Origin: Bradyrhizobium septentrionale
Lineage (GTDB): Bacteria; Pseudomonadota; Alphaproteobacteria; Rhizobiales; Xanthobacteraceae
Direction of reading: 5' to 3'
DNA length: 64,000 nucleotides
Assembly: GCF_011516645.4 (NCBI RefSeq)
Contig: NZ_CP088285.1
Span: 8,264,501-8,328,500 of the forward strand
Within the stretch, counting starts at the first letter, position 1. Each line of letters begins with the position of its first letter. The notes below the pieces were generated by a model. It saw nothing but the letters and a program-made list of their open reading frames with translations. It was not told the origin of the DNA and ran no database searches. The position numbers were made by a program, and so were the translations under genes. Shown in pieces: positions 55,395 through 64,000 of this stretch.

Positions 55395-55643
55395 TGGCCG
55401 GCCGGCTCCTCAATGCACCCCATCAGGCGACGGCCACCGCGCCGATCCCGTACAGAAGCAAGTGCCCGGCGAGTGGATCACGCAAAAAGGGATTGACTTA
55501 CCAAGGCCCGTTACAGAAGCCCGGATGCAGCCAAGCGTAATCCGGGATCGTTGCCAAATGTGACAGCGGCCCCGGATTTCGTGGAGCCCGTCATCGGGCG
55601 CGCATTCGCGCGACCCGTTGGCTCCATCCGGGCTACGCTTCCA
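55265..55643. other. Region between IS110 and parC, with an inverted repeat (family G)
   Basis: 379 bp with no gene. It covers the right end of the IS (to about 55394), then unique sequence, then AGCCCGGATG (55518-55527) and CATCCGGGCT (55625-55634) as the termini of a roughly 117-bp imperfect inverted element containing GCGTAATCCGGG and CCCGTCATCGGGCGCGC. The element directly follows the parC stop codon. Confidence 0.55.
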
Positions 55644-57899
55644 CTACTCCACGCCGCGGTTGAACTTGTTCGACTTCGGCAGGCCGTGGGCGAGCCGGCC
55701 GGCGTCGGCGCGGTTGCCGCGCCAGTCGGCCAGTTCCTTCAGGGTCATGCTGTGCTCGCGGCCGGCGGAATCCTTCCAGGTCAGGCCGGTCTTGGAATCG
55801 AACACCGCGACATCGGACAGCGAGGCACTGGTGTATTTCTGCAGGCGCATGCCGCGGCCTCGCGCCATCTCCGACACCTGGTCGAGACCGAACAGCACCA
55901 TCTTGTGGTTGGTGCCGATCACCGCGACGGTGTCGCCGGTCACGGTCGTGATCGCACAAGCTTCGTTCGGCGCATCGACGATGAGCACCTGCTTGCCCTT
56001 GCGGGTGTTCCCGACGCAGTCCTCTTCCTTGACGACAAAGCCTTGCCCCTCGCTGCTCGCGATCAGGAACTTGCGCTCGCCCTTGTTGACGAACAGCGAG
56101 ATGATCGCCGCATCCTGCTCGAGATCGATGAACATGCGGATCGGCTCGCCATGGCCGCGGCCGCCCGGCAGCTTGGCGACGTCGAGCGAATAGAACTTGC
56201 CGTTGGTGGCAAACAGCAGCAGCTTCGAGGTGGTCTCGGCAAAGAACGAGTGCTCGAGCTTGTCGTCGGTCTTGAAGGCGAGCCCCGAGAGATCCTCGAC
56301 GTGCCCCTTCAGCGTCCGCACCCAGCCCTTCTCGGAGATCACGACGGTGCACGGCTCGCGCTCGACCAGCGCTTCCTCGATCGCGGCGAGATCATGCTCG
56401 GGCGCATCGGCAAAGGTGGTGCGGCGCTTGCCGAGCGGCGTCTTCGGCCCAAAGATGTCGCGGACCTTGCGCACCTGGTCGCTGACCTTGGTCCATTGCT
56501 CGGTCTCGGAACCGAGCAGGCCCTCGAGGCCCTTCAGCTCCTTGCGCAGATCCTTGTCCTCGGTGCGGATCTCCATCTCCTCCAGGCGGCGCAAATTGCG
56601 CAGGCGCATATTGAGGATGGCGTCGGCCTGGATGTCGGAGAGCTTGAAGGTCTTCATCAAGACCGGCTTCGGCTCGTCCTCGGTGCGGATGATCTTGATC
56701 ACCTTGTCGAGATTCAGAAAGGCGATCAGCTGTCCGCCCAGGATTTCGAGCCGGTGCTCGATCTGGGTCTTGCGGAAGTTGGAACGGCGGATCAGCACGT
56801 CGCGCAGATGGTCGAGCCATTCGCGCAGGCACTCGGCAAGGCCGACCACCTTCGGGATACGGCCCTTGATCAGCACGTTGAGGTTCAGCGAGATCTTGCT
56901 TTCCAGCTCGGTCAGCCGGAACAGCGACTCCATCATCAGCGCTGGATCGACAGTGCGCGACTTCGGCTCGATGACGAAGCGGACGTCCTCTGCGGATTCA
57001 TCGCGCACGTCGCCGACCAGCGGCAGCTTCTTCTGATCAAGGAGCTCCGAGATCTTCTCGTGCATGCGCGACTTCTGCACCAGCCACGGGATTTCGGTGA
57101 CGACGACCACCCAGGCGCCGCGGGCGCCCTCTTCCACCGACCAGCGCGCGCGGGTCCGGAACGAGCCGCGGCCGGTGGTATAGGCCTCGATGATCGATTC
57201 CTTGGAATCGACAACGATGCCGCCGGTCGGGAAGTCCGGGCCCTTGACCCATTTCAGCAGCGCCTTCGACTTGGCGTCGGGCTTCTCGATCAGATGCAGC
57301 GCGGCGTCGCAGAGTTCGGCGGCGTTGTGCGGCGGGATCGAGGTCGCCATGCCGACCGCAATCCCCTGCGCGCCGTTGGCGAGCAGGTTCGGGAAGCCGC
57401 CCGGCAGCACCACCGGCTCTTTCGTCTGGCCGTCGTAATTGGCGCGAAACTCGACGCCGTCCTCGTCGATGCCCTCGAGCAAGAGCCGCGCGACCTCCGT
57501 CATGCGCGCTTCGGTGTAGCGGTAGGCGGCCGGATTATCGCCGTCGATATTGCCGAAATTGCCCTGGCCGTCGACCAGCGGGTAGCGCGAGGAGAAATCC
57601 TGCGCCAGGCGCACCATGGCGTCATAGATCGCCTGGTCGCCATGCGGATGGAACGAGCCCATCACGTCGCCGACGATCTTGGCCGACTTCTTGAACGCCG
57701 CGCGCGGATCGAGCCCGAGCAGGTCCATGCCGTAGAGGATGCGGCGGTGCACCGGCTTCAGCCCGTCGCGGGCGTCCGGCAGCGCGCGATGCATGATGGT
57801 CGAGAGCGCATAGGCGAGATAGCGCTCCTCGAGCGCGTCACGCAGCGGCACCTCGTGAATTTCGGCCGGCTCTTCCGGCGGTATCTGTCGTTTTCCCAT
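55644..57899 (-). CDS. parC: DNA topoisomerase IV subunit A
   Basis: A 751-residue type IIA topoisomerase subunit that decatenates daughter chromosomes with ParE. The active-site Tyr128 lies in '[10 protein letters not shown]'; '[20 protein letters not shown]' and '[20 protein letters not shown]' are hallmark motifs. At the position of E. coli ParC Ser80 there is Gln89 and at Glu84 there is Asp, a feature relevant to quinolone response. The C-terminal half has the beta-propeller repeats. The start is ATG at 57899, followed by recO upstream after 72 bp. Confidence 0.96.
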   Translation of the reverse strand: MGKRQIPPEEPAEIHEVPLRDALEERYLAYALSTIMHRALPDARDGLKPVHRRILYGMDLLGLDPRAAFKKSAKIVGDVMGSFHPHGDQAIYDAMVRLAQDFSSRYPLVDGQGNFGNIDGDNPAAYRYTEARMTEVARLLLEGIDEDGVEFRANYDGQTKEPVVLPGGFPNLLANGAQGIAVGMATSIPPHNAAELCDAALHLIEKPDAKSKALLKWVKGPDFPTGGIVVDSKESIIEAYTTGRGSFRTRARWSVEEGARGAWVVVVTEIPWLVQKSRMHEKISELLDQKKLPLVGDVRDESAEDVRFVIEPKSRTVDPALMMESLFRLTELESKISLNLNVLIKGRIPKVVGLAECLREWLDHLRDVLIRRSNFRKTQIEHRLEILGGQLIAFLNLDKVIKIIRTEDEPKPVLMKTFKLSDIQADAILNMRLRNLRRLEEMEIRTEDKDLRKELKGLEGLLGSETEQWTKVSDQVRKVRDIFGPKTPLGKRRTTFADAPEHDLAAIEEALVEREPCTVVISEKGWVRTLKGHVEDLSGLAFKTDDKLEHSFFAETTSKLLLFATNGKFYSLDVAKLPGGRGHGEPIRMFIDLEQDAAIISLFVNKGERKFLIASSEGQGFVVKEEDCVGNTRKGKQVLIVDAPNEACAITTVTGDTVAVIGTNHKMVLFGLDQVSEMARGRGMRLQKYTSASLSDVAVFDSKTGLTWKDSAGREHSMTLKELADWRGNRADAGRLAHGLPKSNKFNRGVE

Positions 57900-57971
57900 G
57901 GGGAGGCGTTAAACCTTGGCGGTGAATCGGGCAAGCCGCGAATCACCGGGAATTTAGGTTGCGAATCGGGC

Positions 57972-58721
57972 TTAAGGAACGGCGGTCCGGCTCCGCCGCT
58001 TCGTCACGGCGTTGATAAATCCGTCGCGGGCGTCGGAATGGCCCTGGCCGCGCGGCTCCAGCACGTGGCGGAGCAGGAACAGGCCGGTGACCCGGAAACC
58101 GTCGAGCAGGTCCTGGTCCGACCAGCTGTTGGCACCGCCTTCGCCTTCGCGCAGGAATGCCGGCAGCCGCAACAGCCGGTCGCGCCACGGCTCGCCGGCC
58201 GTGCGGGACACGGCGCCGCCGGATTTCGGCGACACGTAGATCAGGTCGGTGGTCTCCCCGGTGGCCGCGCAGTTGTCCAAATCGAGCCCGAAGCCGAGCT
58301 CGGTCAGCATCGCGAGCTCAAACCGAATCAGGTGCACGGCGGCAACGCCGGCGTCATCGAAATCGTCCAGCGTTCCCTGCAGCATCTCGTAGATGTCTTC
58401 ATGCGGATCGCGCTCCGGCAACAACCGCGCCAGCGCCGCCAGATGCGTGATGCCGTAGACGGCATGCGACGAGGCCAGCAGCGTCGCCGCCCGCAGCCGG
58501 GTGCCCTCCAGCGCATACATCCCGAGGTGCTCGTCGAGCCGCGCCCGCCACACCGCGGTGACGCTGTTGCCGGGCTGCAGCAGCGGCCGCATCCGCGAGC
58601 CGGCGCCGCCGCGCACCAGGCCGAGATGGCGGCCGTGCTCGCGCGTCAACAGCTCGACGATGGCGGAGGATTCGCCATGTCGCCGCACGCCCAGCACGAT
58701 GCCTTCGTCGGTCCATTCCAT
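57972..58721 (-). CDS. recO: DNA repair protein RecO
   Basis: A 249-residue mediator of RecFOR recombination: N-terminal OB-fold ('[20 protein letters not shown]', '[16 protein letters not shown]', '[17 protein letters not shown]') and C-terminal helical/zinc domain ('[20 protein letters not shown]', '[11 protein letters not shown]'). The ATG at 58721 gives the conserved start; the longer frame to 58838 crosses repeat D. It lies between the small membrane protein and parC, as in other Bradyrhizobium. Confidence 0.94.
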   Translation of the reverse strand: MEWTDEGIVLGVRRHGESSAIVELLTREHGRHLGLVRGGAGSRMRPLLQPGNSVTAVWRARLDEHLGMYALEGTRLRAATLLASSHAVYGITHLAALARLLPERDPHEDIYEMLQGTLDDFDDAGVAAVHLIRFELAMLTELGFGLDLDNCAATGETTDLIYVSPKSGGAVSRTAGEPWRDRLLRLPAFLREGEGGANSWSDQDLLDGFRVTGLFLLRHVLEPRGQGHSDARDGFINAVTKRRSRTAVP

Positions 58722-58769
58722 GTGCAATAGATTACAGGATTCCGAGGATGAACGCAGCGATCTCGGCGT

Positions 58770-58852
58770 GTCATTCCGGGGCGATGCGAAGCATCGAACC
58801 CGGAATCTCGAGATTCCGGGTCTGGTCCTTCGGACCATCCCGGAATGACGGT
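58770..58852. repeat. Intergenic palindromic repeat, family D
   Basis: Termini GTCATTCCGGG and CCCGGAATGAC are inverted repeats. Inside are GCGATGC-GAA-GCATCG, CCCGGAATCTC/GAGATTCCGGG (a perfect 22-bp palindrome) and TGGTCC-TTC-GGACCA. It fills the gap between recO and the membrane protein gene and is of REP/MITE type. Confidence 0.85.
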
Positions 58853-58859
58853 GACAGCC

Positions 58860-59276
58860 TTACGCGTTGAACCAGCCCTGGGCGTCGCCGGTGAAGGAAT
58901 AATACAGCCCGGCCGTGGTCAGGATGCAGGACACCACCTCGATGGCACTGTCGAGCTCCAAGCCCCTTTCGCCCATCACCTGCACCAGCGAGATCACCGA
59001 CAACACCAGCATGGCAGCCAGCGCCCAGCGGGGCCGGTTCTTGCGGTGCCGCGCGGCGAGCCGGACGAAATACACCAGGAGCAGGATCATGCACCCGGCC
59101 GTCAGCGTCTCGCCGGTGATCATCTGCTCGGTCCTCACGGCGGTCGGCGTGCGGTCCTGGAACGCCACCGACAGCGCGTCGAGCGTCAGCGAGAGATAGA
59201 GCAGCACCTCAAACCACAGCACGTTTCTGGGCACATTCATCGCTCTGGGCACGCTCATTGCTCTGGGCACGTTCAA
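58860..59276 (-). CDS. Hypothetical membrane protein with repeated N-terminus
   Basis: 138 residues with four transmembrane helices ('VLWFEVLLYLSLTLDALSVA', 'TAGCMILLLVYFVRLAARHR', 'WALAAMLVLSVISLVQVMGE', 'VVSCILTTAGLYYSF'). The N-terminus 'MNVPRAMSVPRAMNVPRNV' is encoded by an 18-bp tandem repeat, giving three in-frame ATGs (59276, 59258, 59240); the real start may be any of them. The body resembles small membrane proteins between era and recO in Bradyrhizobium. Function unknown. Confidence 0.75.
   Translation of the reverse strand: MNVPRAMSVPRAMNVPRNVLWFEVLLYLSLTLDALSVAFQDRTPTAVRTEQMITGETLTAGCMILLLVYFVRLAARHRKNRPRWALAAMLVLSVISLVQVMGERGLELDSAIEVVSCILTTAGLYYSFTGDAQGWFNA
59227..59275. repeat. 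18-bp tandem repeat at the start of the membrane protein gene
   Basis: CTGGGCACATTCATCGCT, CTGGGCACGCTCATTGCT and the partial CTGGGCACGTTCA, 2.7 copies. On the coding strand each unit carries an ATG preceded by CAGAGC, so copy-number change would add or remove six residues (M-[NS]-V-P-R-A) and a potential start codon. Confidence 0.85.
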
Positions 59277-59284
59277 ACGCCGAT

Positions 59285-60220
59285 CTATTCCTTGGGGAAT
59301 TCGAGTCCCATTTCCCGGTAGCGGTCGGGATCGTCGCCCCAGTTCTCGCGCACCTTGACGAACAGGAACAGATGCACCGGCACGCCCATGATCTCGGCGA
59401 GCTCGGCGCGCGCCTGCGCGCCGATCGACTTGATGGTGGCGCCGCCCTTCCCGAGCACGATCTTGCGCTGACTCTCGCGCTCGACATAGATCGTCTGCTC
59501 GATGCGGATCGACTTGTCCTTGCGGTCGGTCCAGCTGTCGGTCTCGACCGTCGACTGGTACGGCAATTCCTGATGCAGATGGCTGTAGATCTTCTCGCGC
59601 GTGATCTCGGCGGCCAGATGCCGCATCGGCGCGTCCGACATCTGGTCTTCGGGGTAGTGGAACGGCCCCGCGGGCACCATCTGCGCCAGCGCCCGCCGCA
59701 GATCGTCGACGCCATCGCCCGACAGCGCCGAGATCATGAATGTGTGCTCGAAGCGCATGCGTTCGTTGGCGGCCTGCGCCATCGCGAGCAATTTTTCCCG
59801 CTGAACGAGGTCGACCTTGTTCAGCACCAGGATCTTGGGATGCGCGACGGATTCGAGCTTGGCCAGAATCGCCTGCGCCTCCTCGTCGATCCCAGCCTTC
59901 GCATCGAGCAGCACGCAGACGAGATCGGCGTCGTGGGCACCGCTCCAGGCGGTCGACACCATGGCGCGGTCGAGCCGGCGCCGCGGCGCGAAGATGCCCG
60001 GCGTATCGACCAGGATGATCTGCGCATTGCCCTCGATCACGATGCCGCGGATCAGCGCGCGCGTGGTCTGCACCTTGCGCGAGACGATGGTGACCTTGGA
60101 GCCGACCAGCGCATTGACCAGCGTCGACTTGCCGACATTGGGCGCACCGATCAGCGCGACGAAGCCACAGCGCGTCGCGTTCCCCTGCCCCTCCGCCTGT
60201 CCCTTGGCTTCGTCAGTCAT
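59285..60220 (-). CDS. era: GTPase Era
   Basis: A 311-residue GTPase for 30S ribosome maturation. G-domain motifs: G1 'LIGAPNVGKSTLVNAL', G3 'VDTPGIFAPRRR', G4 'LVLNKVDL', G5 'ISALSGDGV'; C-terminal KH domain 'KIVLGKGGATIKSIGAQARA'. I choose the ATG at 60220, which overlaps the rnc stop by 8 bases; a GTG six codons earlier (60238) is possible. It is coupled to rnc and lepB upstream. Confidence 0.96.
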   Translation of the reverse strand: MTDEAKGQAEGQGNATRCGFVALIGAPNVGKSTLVNALVGSKVTIVSRKVQTTRALIRGIVIEGNAQIILVDTPGIFAPRRRLDRAMVSTAWSGAHDADLVCVLLDAKAGIDEEAQAILAKLESVAHPKILVLNKVDLVQREKLLAMAQAANERMRFEHTFMISALSGDGVDDLRRALAQMVPAGPFHYPEDQMSDAPMRHLAAEITREKIYSHLHQELPYQSTVETDSWTDRKDKSIRIEQTIYVERESQRKIVLGKGGATIKSIGAQARAELAEIMGVPVHLFLFVKVRENWGDDPDRYREMGLEFPKE

Positions 60221-61034
60221 TGGTGCCGACGCCTTCACGCTCGATCATGGCGGATGCTGCTGCTTTCTCGGCCGCACGCTTGTTGCCGCCGAGACCCTCG
60301 GCGGAGGCCAGTCCCGGCAGGTCGACCGCAACGCGGAATTGCGGATCGTGGTGCGGGCCAGTGCGTTCGACCTCGCGATAGACCGGCGTCGGCAGTCCCT
60401 TGCCCTGCGCCCATTCCTGCAGCACGGTCTTGGGATCGCGCAGCGGCCGGCGCAGCTTGTGCATTCGTTCGGTCCAGTTGCGCTCGACGAACTGGCGCGC
60501 CGCCTCGTAGCCGCCGTCGAGAAAGATCGCGCCGATCACCGCTTCGCAGATGTCGCCGAGCACGGATTTGCGCAGCCGCGCGCCCTCGACCGCCTTCACC
60601 ATGCCGAGCTTGATGTCCTCGAGCAGTCCGAGCGACTTGGCGACGTCGGCGCAGCTCTCCTTGCGCACGAGGTCGGCGAGCCGCTTCGACAATTCGCCCT
60701 CATCGGCCTTCGGGAAGGCCCGGAACAGCATGTCCGAGACGATCAGGCCGAGCACGTGGTCGCCGAGAAATTCCAGCCGCTGGTAGCTGTCGGCGCGGTT
60801 GCGGGTGGCGGGCTTCAGCGCGGAGACGTGGGTGAACGCGGTGGTCAGCAGCACGGGATCCGAGAAATTGTACCCGATGCGCGCCTCGGTGCCGGCGATC
60901 GCGGCCTTCTCTTCGGCCGCCTTGGCGGCCTTGCTGCGCCGTTTCTTCGGCGCGGCCGTACCGTCGGCGGCAGGCGTCGGGCTCGGCTCGCCGGCGGGCG
61001 CTTGATCGTTGATGGCTGCGGTGTCGTCGTTCAT
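60213..61034 (-). CDS. rnc: Ribonuclease III
   Basis: A 273-residue double-strand-specific RNase. Catalytic signature 'RLEFLGDHVLGLIVSDMLF' and 'VLGDICEAVIGAIFLDGGYE' (Glu/Asp metal ligands), then a double-stranded RNA-binding domain ('DPKTVLQEWAQGKGLPTPVY', 'GNKRAAEKAAASAMI'). An N-terminal Ala/Lys/Pro-rich tail of about 45 residues is longer than in E. coli. The ATG at 61034 overlaps the lepB stop (ATGA). Confidence 0.96.
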   Translation of the reverse strand: MNDDTAAINDQAPAGEPSPTPAADGTAAPKKRRSKAAKAAEEKAAIAGTEARIGYNFSDPVLLTTAFTHVSALKPATRNRADSYQRLEFLGDHVLGLIVSDMLFRAFPKADEGELSKRLADLVRKESCADVAKSLGLLEDIKLGMVKAVEGARLRKSVLGDICEAVIGAIFLDGGYEAARQFVERNWTERMHKLRRPLRDPKTVLQEWAQGKGLPTPVYREVERTGPHHDPQFRVAVDLPGLASAEGLGGNKRAAEKAAASAMIEREGVGTND

Positions 61035-61792
61035 CGCACGATGGAGAATAGGCGGTTCCACCGCACCGCGAACGGCCAGCGCCAGATCATCCAGGCCTGC
61101 TCGCCCTCGGCGATCGAGAAGAAGATCATCTGGGCCCGCCCGATGATGTTCTCGAACGGAACGTAGCCGACCTGCGACAGGAAGCGGCTGTCGGTGGAAT
61201 TGTCGCGGTTGTCGCCCATCATGAAGAAATGGCCGGGCGGGACGGTGTAGACGATGGTGTTGTCCATGTAGCTGTTGTCGGTGCAGTCCAGCGCCTCATA
61301 GCTGACGCCGTTCGGCAGGGTTTCCTTCCAGCGCTTGACGCGGGCGGTGGCATCCGCCGAGCCGCAAGGGTCCTCGCCGATGAAGTCGCTCAGCCGTTCC
61401 CGCTTGATCGGCTCATCATTGATGTAGAGCAGCCCGTTCCTGACCTCGATCCGGTCGCCCGGCAGTCCGATGACGCGCTTGATGTAGTCGGTGGAGTCGT
61501 CGCGCGGCAGGCGAAACACCACGATGTCGCCGCGGTTCGGCTCCGAGCCGAAGATGCGCCCCGAGAAGATGTTCGGCGAGAACGGGATCGAATAATGGCT
61601 ATAGCCGTAGGAATATTTCGACACGAACAGGTAGTCGCCGACCAACAGCGTCGCCTTCATCGAGCCCGAAGGGATGTTGAACGGCTGGAACAGGAAGGTG
61701 CGGATGACGAGCGCGATCAGAAGGGCATGGATGACGACGCGGATGGTCTCGCCAAAGCCGCTCTCAGATTTGGTCCCGGTGGTCGCGCTCAT
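61031..61792 (-). CDS. lepB: Signal peptidase I
   Basis: A 253-residue membrane serine-lysine peptidase that removes signal peptides. The N-terminal membrane helix is followed by the catalytic Ser in 'NIPSGSMKATLLVGDYLFVS' and Lys in 'DYIKRVIGLPGDRIEVRNG'; 'FFMMGDNRDNSTDSR' is the third signature. It starts at 61792 and is followed without gaps by rnc and era. The 284-bp space to acpS holds its promoter. Confidence 0.96.
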   Translation of the reverse strand: MSATTGTKSESGFGETIRVVIHALLIALVIRTFLFQPFNIPSGSMKATLLVGDYLFVSKYSYGYSHYSIPFSPNIFSGRIFGSEPNRGDIVVFRLPRDDSTDYIKRVIGLPGDRIEVRNGLLYINDEPIKRERLSDFIGEDPCGSADATARVKRWKETLPNGVSYEALDCTDNSYMDNTIVYTVPPGHFFMMGDNRDNSTDSRFLSQVGYVPFENIIGRAQMIFFSIAEGEQAWMIWRWPFAVRWNRLFSIVR

Positions 61793-62076
61793 TGCTTTCC
61801 CAATTCCCGCGGGCCCAGATGCCCGCGCGGTGGCAGAACGTTCTCTCCACGCGAAGCGCTCGATCCCCGCGTGAGGAAAATGGCCTTGATTCTGATCTTG
61901 AGGGCAAATCCCGACCTAAACCCGAAATTCGCGTCTCGCTCGATATACCCAGCGGCGTTTTAGACGGTTGTTCGCAGAGGCGCAATCAATCGCCGCCTGA
62001 AAACTTCGCAATTCATTGAAATGTCAATGATTTTTTAGTTTGCTGAAGTTTTCCGGCCGATTCCCGCGCCCTGCGC

Positions 62077-62493
62077 TCATCTGGCTGGAGCAACCGCCGA
62101 AATTATGACGAAGGCCTGCGCCAGCGGCCAATCGTCCGTGATCGAAAGGTCGATCTGAGCCTGCATGCCCTCGGGCGTCAGTTCCTGGAGCCGGGCCAGC
62201 GCCCCACCGGTCAGCCGCATCGACGGCCGCCCTCCCGGCAGGTTCACCACCCCCATGTCCTTCCACCACACCCCGCGCCGGATACCGGTGCCGAGCGCCT
62301 TGGAGCAGGCCTCCTTCGCGGCGAAGCGCTTGGCGTAGGTCGCCACCACCATCTTCTCATTGTTGGCCCGGCGCATCGCCTTGGCGCGCTCGGCATCGGT
62401 GAAGATGCGATCGAGGAATCGCTCGCCATGGCGCTCGATCACCTTCGCGACCCGCGTGATATCGATCAGGTCGGAGCCGATGCCGATGATCAT
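62077..62493 (-). CDS. acpS: Holo-[acyl-carrier-protein] synthase
   Basis: A 138-residue phosphopantetheinyl transferase that activates ACP. '[20 protein letters not shown]' with metal-binding Asp and '[19 protein letters not shown]' are diagnostic. The start at 62493 overlaps the pdxJ stop by 4 bases, so the two are coupled. Order pdxJ-acpS-lepB is standard for alphaproteobacteria. Confidence 0.96.
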   Translation of the reverse strand: MIIGIGSDLIDITRVAKVIERHGERFLDRIFTDAERAKAMRRANNEKMVVATYAKRFAAKEACSKALGTGIRRGVWWKDMGVVNLPGGRPSMRLTGGALARLQELTPEGMQAQIDLSITDDWPLAQAFVIISAVAPAR

Positions 62494-63263
62494 GCGCCGA
62501 CTGCGCCTTGCGCCCTGGCGCGGCCGCGGTCCATCGCCGCGCGCATCTCGCGCACCGTGCCTGCGATGCCGACGAACAGCGCCTCGCCCATCATGAAGTA
62601 GCCGATGTTCAGCTCGCGGATTTCGGGCAGCGCGGAAATCGTCTCCGCGGTGTCATAGTCGAGCCCATGGCCGGCATGGACCTCGAGCCCGGCCGCCTGC
62701 GCGAGCTTGGCGCCATCGACGATGCGCTTCCATTCGGCTTTCGCCTTGTCGGTGTGGCCGTCGACCACGGCGTCGCACCAGCCGCCGGTATGGATCTCGA
62801 TCACGGGTGCCTTCAGCTTCGCCGCCATCTCGATCTGCCTTGGATCGGCGGCGATGAACAGCGAGACCCGGATGCCGGCATCATTGAGCCGCGCGATGAA
62901 CGGCGCCAGCGCATTGTGCTGGCCGACCACGTCGAGACCGCCTTCGGTGGTGAGTTCCTGACGCCGCTCCGGCACCAGGCAGACGGCGTGCGGCCTGGTG
63001 GCGAGCGAAATCCGCAGCATGTCGTCGGTCGCCGCCATCTCGAAATTCAAAGGCTTGGAGATCTCGGCCTTGAGCCGCGCCATGTCCTCGTCGCGGATGT
63101 GGCGGCGATCCTCGCGCAAATGCGCGGTGATGCCGTCGGCGCCGGCTTCGATCGCAGCCAGCGCCAGCCGCACCGGATCGGGCCGCGCCCCGCCGCGCGC
63201 ATTGCGCAGGGTCGCGACGTGATCGACATTGATTCCGAGGCGCAGCGGAGGAGCATTTGACAT
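62490..63263 (-). CDS. pdxJ: Pyridoxine 5'-phosphate synthase
   Basis: A 257-residue TIM-barrel enzyme closing the pyridoxal ring from 1-deoxyxylulose 5-phosphate and 3-amino-2-oxopropyl phosphate. Motifs: '[20 protein letters not shown]', '[20 protein letters not shown]', '[20 protein letters not shown]' and '[12 protein letters not shown]'. The ATG is at 63263; upstream lie repeat E and the rsh gene. Confidence 0.97.
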   Translation of the reverse strand: MSNAPPLRLGINVDHVATLRNARGGARPDPVRLALAAIEAGADGITAHLREDRRHIRDEDMARLKAEISKPLNFEMAATDDMLRISLATRPHAVCLVPERRQELTTEGGLDVVGQHNALAPFIARLNDAGIRVSLFIAADPRQIEMAAKLKAPVIEIHTGGWCDAVVDGHTDKAKAEWKRIVDGAKLAQAAGLEVHAGHGLDYDTAETISALPEIRELNIGYFMMGEALFVGIAGTVREMRAAMDRGRARAQGAVGA

Positions 63264-63286
63264 TTTCTTGGACCTGCAAATCTAAC

Positions 63287-63355
63287 TCGTCATGCGCGGG
63301 CATAGCCGTCCGAAGGACGGCGTCGCTTCCGCTCGCCTATGCCCCGCGCATCCAT
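63287..63355. repeat. Intergenic palindromic repeat, family E
   Basis: ATGCGCGGGCATAG and CTATGCCCCGCGCAT are inverted arms, with inner GCCGTCC-GAA-GGACGGC and GCGTCGC/GCTCGCC pieces. It occupies the space between rsh and pdxJ and would form a long hairpin in their shared transcript. Confidence 0.75.
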
Positions 63356-63357
63356 CT

Positions 63358-64000
63358 TCAACCATTGACGCGCTCGACCTTTGCGACGACGGCCTTGGCG
63401 CGCAACTGCGCGATGATAGCGAGGAGATGCTTGAGGTCATAGACCTCAAGATCGATGGTCAGCTCCGTGAAATCCGGCGACTGGCGCGACATGTGGATGT
63501 TGTCGATGTTGCCGTCGTGCTCGGCGATCACGGTGGCGATCTGGGCGAGGCTGCCGGGCTCGTTGACATTGTGGACCAGGATGCGCGCCGGGAAGCGCTG
63601 CGGCATGGTCTCGTCGATGTCCCAGCGCACGTCGAGCCAGCGCTCCGGCTCCTCCTCGAAATCCTTCAGCGCCGGCGACTGGATCGGATAGATCGTGATC
63701 CCCTCGCCCGGCGTTACGATGCCGACGATCCGGTCGCCCGGCACGGCGCCGCCGTTCGGCGCGAATTTCACCGGCAGGTCGGAATTGATGCCGCGCACCG
63801 GGATCACTGAGGTGGCGCGCGCCGGATGCGGCGGGGTCTGCGTCTTCAGCTTGGCGACGAGCCCCTTCTTGGCGCCATAGCGTACCAGGCGCTCTTCCTT
63901 GTAGTCGGGATACATCGCGCGCGCGACGTCGGAGGCCTTGATCTCGCCGCGACCGACCGAGGCCATCACGTCCTCGATCGAGGTCCGCGCGAGCCGCGGC
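63358..64000 (-). CDS. RelA/SpoT bifunctional (p)ppGpp synthetase/hydrolase, C-terminal part
   Basis: Only the last 214 or so codons are in the window; the gene runs off the right edge. The visible part covers the region after the TGS/helical domain ('SIEDVMASVGRGEIKASDVA', 'VIPVRGINSDLPVKFAPNGG', a CC/RIS-type motif 'PGDRIVGIVTPGEGITIYPI') and a C-terminal ACT domain ('ILVHNVNEPGSLAQIATVIA', 'LTIDLEVYDLKHLLAIIAQL'). It is the single Rsh of alphaproteobacteria that sets (p)ppGpp levels in stringent response. Confidence 0.93.
   Translation of the reverse strand, partial: PRLARTSIEDVMASVGRGEIKASDVARAMYPDYKEERLVRYGAKKGLVAKLKTQTPPHPARATSVIPVRGINSDLPVKFAPNGGAVPGDRIVGIVTPGEGITIYPIQSPALKDFEEEPERWLDVRWDIDETMPQRFPARILVHNVNEPGSLAQIATVIAEHDGNIDNIHMSRQSPDFTELTIDLEVYDLKHLLAIIAQLRAKAVVAKVERVNG

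Noticed and set aside
55551..58730. Very long plus-strand open frame of 1,059 codons
   Set aside because: It is antisense to parC and recO and is open only because of G+C-rich codon usage; its Arg/His/Leu/Asp-rich composition is typical of such shadows.

Overview
The window looks like the chromosome of a slow-growing rhizobial alphaproteobacterium, most likely Bradyrhizobium. This rests on high G+C, the gene orders merR-ihfA-fabH-plsX-yceD, glyA-nrdR-ribD-ribE-ribH-nusB-thiL and rsh-pdxJ-acpS-lepB-rnc-era-recO-parC, a Mg-type (Asp-containing) HemB, a Mur-like box before mntH, DUF3551/DUF6163/DUF6151 proteins, and many short palindromic intergenic repeats. No database search was possible; names rest on recognised motifs and family knowledge.

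Layout. 1-735: edge of a probable integrative element (AlpA/excisionase-like gene) abutting the 3' end of tRNA-Pro(GGG). 736-6255: core genes merR, ihfA, fabH, plsX, DUF177, a cytochrome bc1 assembly chaperone and bamE. 6278-12147: an accessory island. A six-gene leftward operon encodes two PixA/AidA-type inclusion-body proteins and four helical proteins resembling subunits of ClyA/HBL/Cry6-type alpha-pore-forming toxins; a divergent small beta-rich gene faces it, and 14-15 bp tandem repeats lie just after both distal genes. 12181-22221: an orphan Tct binding protein, small proteins, hppA and the riboflavin/thiamine/folate block. 22423-29851: an OhrR-like regulator facing a secreted esterase, a TonB receptor and a TctCBA transporter. 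29852-35433: a gene-poor patch with an intact IS1182-type element, a broken RTX protein and repeat elements. 35434-42724: small proteins, an LdtR-like MarR regulator, hemB, an RDD protein, an aminoacyl-tRNA protein transferase and mntH. 42812-46450: a three-gene envelope-stress-like operon (PspA-like, YqiJ-like, flotillin). 46532-53996: MFS and EamA exporters, an adenylate cyclase, an XRE/MmyB regulator, a secreted lactonase-like hydrolase and two CDF metal exporters. 54074-55394: an IS110-type element with a frameshifted transposase. 55644-64000: parC, recO, era, rnc, lepB, acpS, pdxJ and the 3' part of a RelA/SpoT gene.

The two most interesting items are the PixA plus alpha-PFT operon (a candidate inclusion-associated, multi-component, perhaps nematode-directed toxin) and the first gene of the flotillin operon, whose N-terminal 150 residues look like the N-terminal domain of a TnpB transposon nuclease fused to a PspA coiled coil. 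Apparent single-base frameshifts occur in the flotillin gene, the RTX gene and the IS110 transposase; these may be real decay or sequencing errors.
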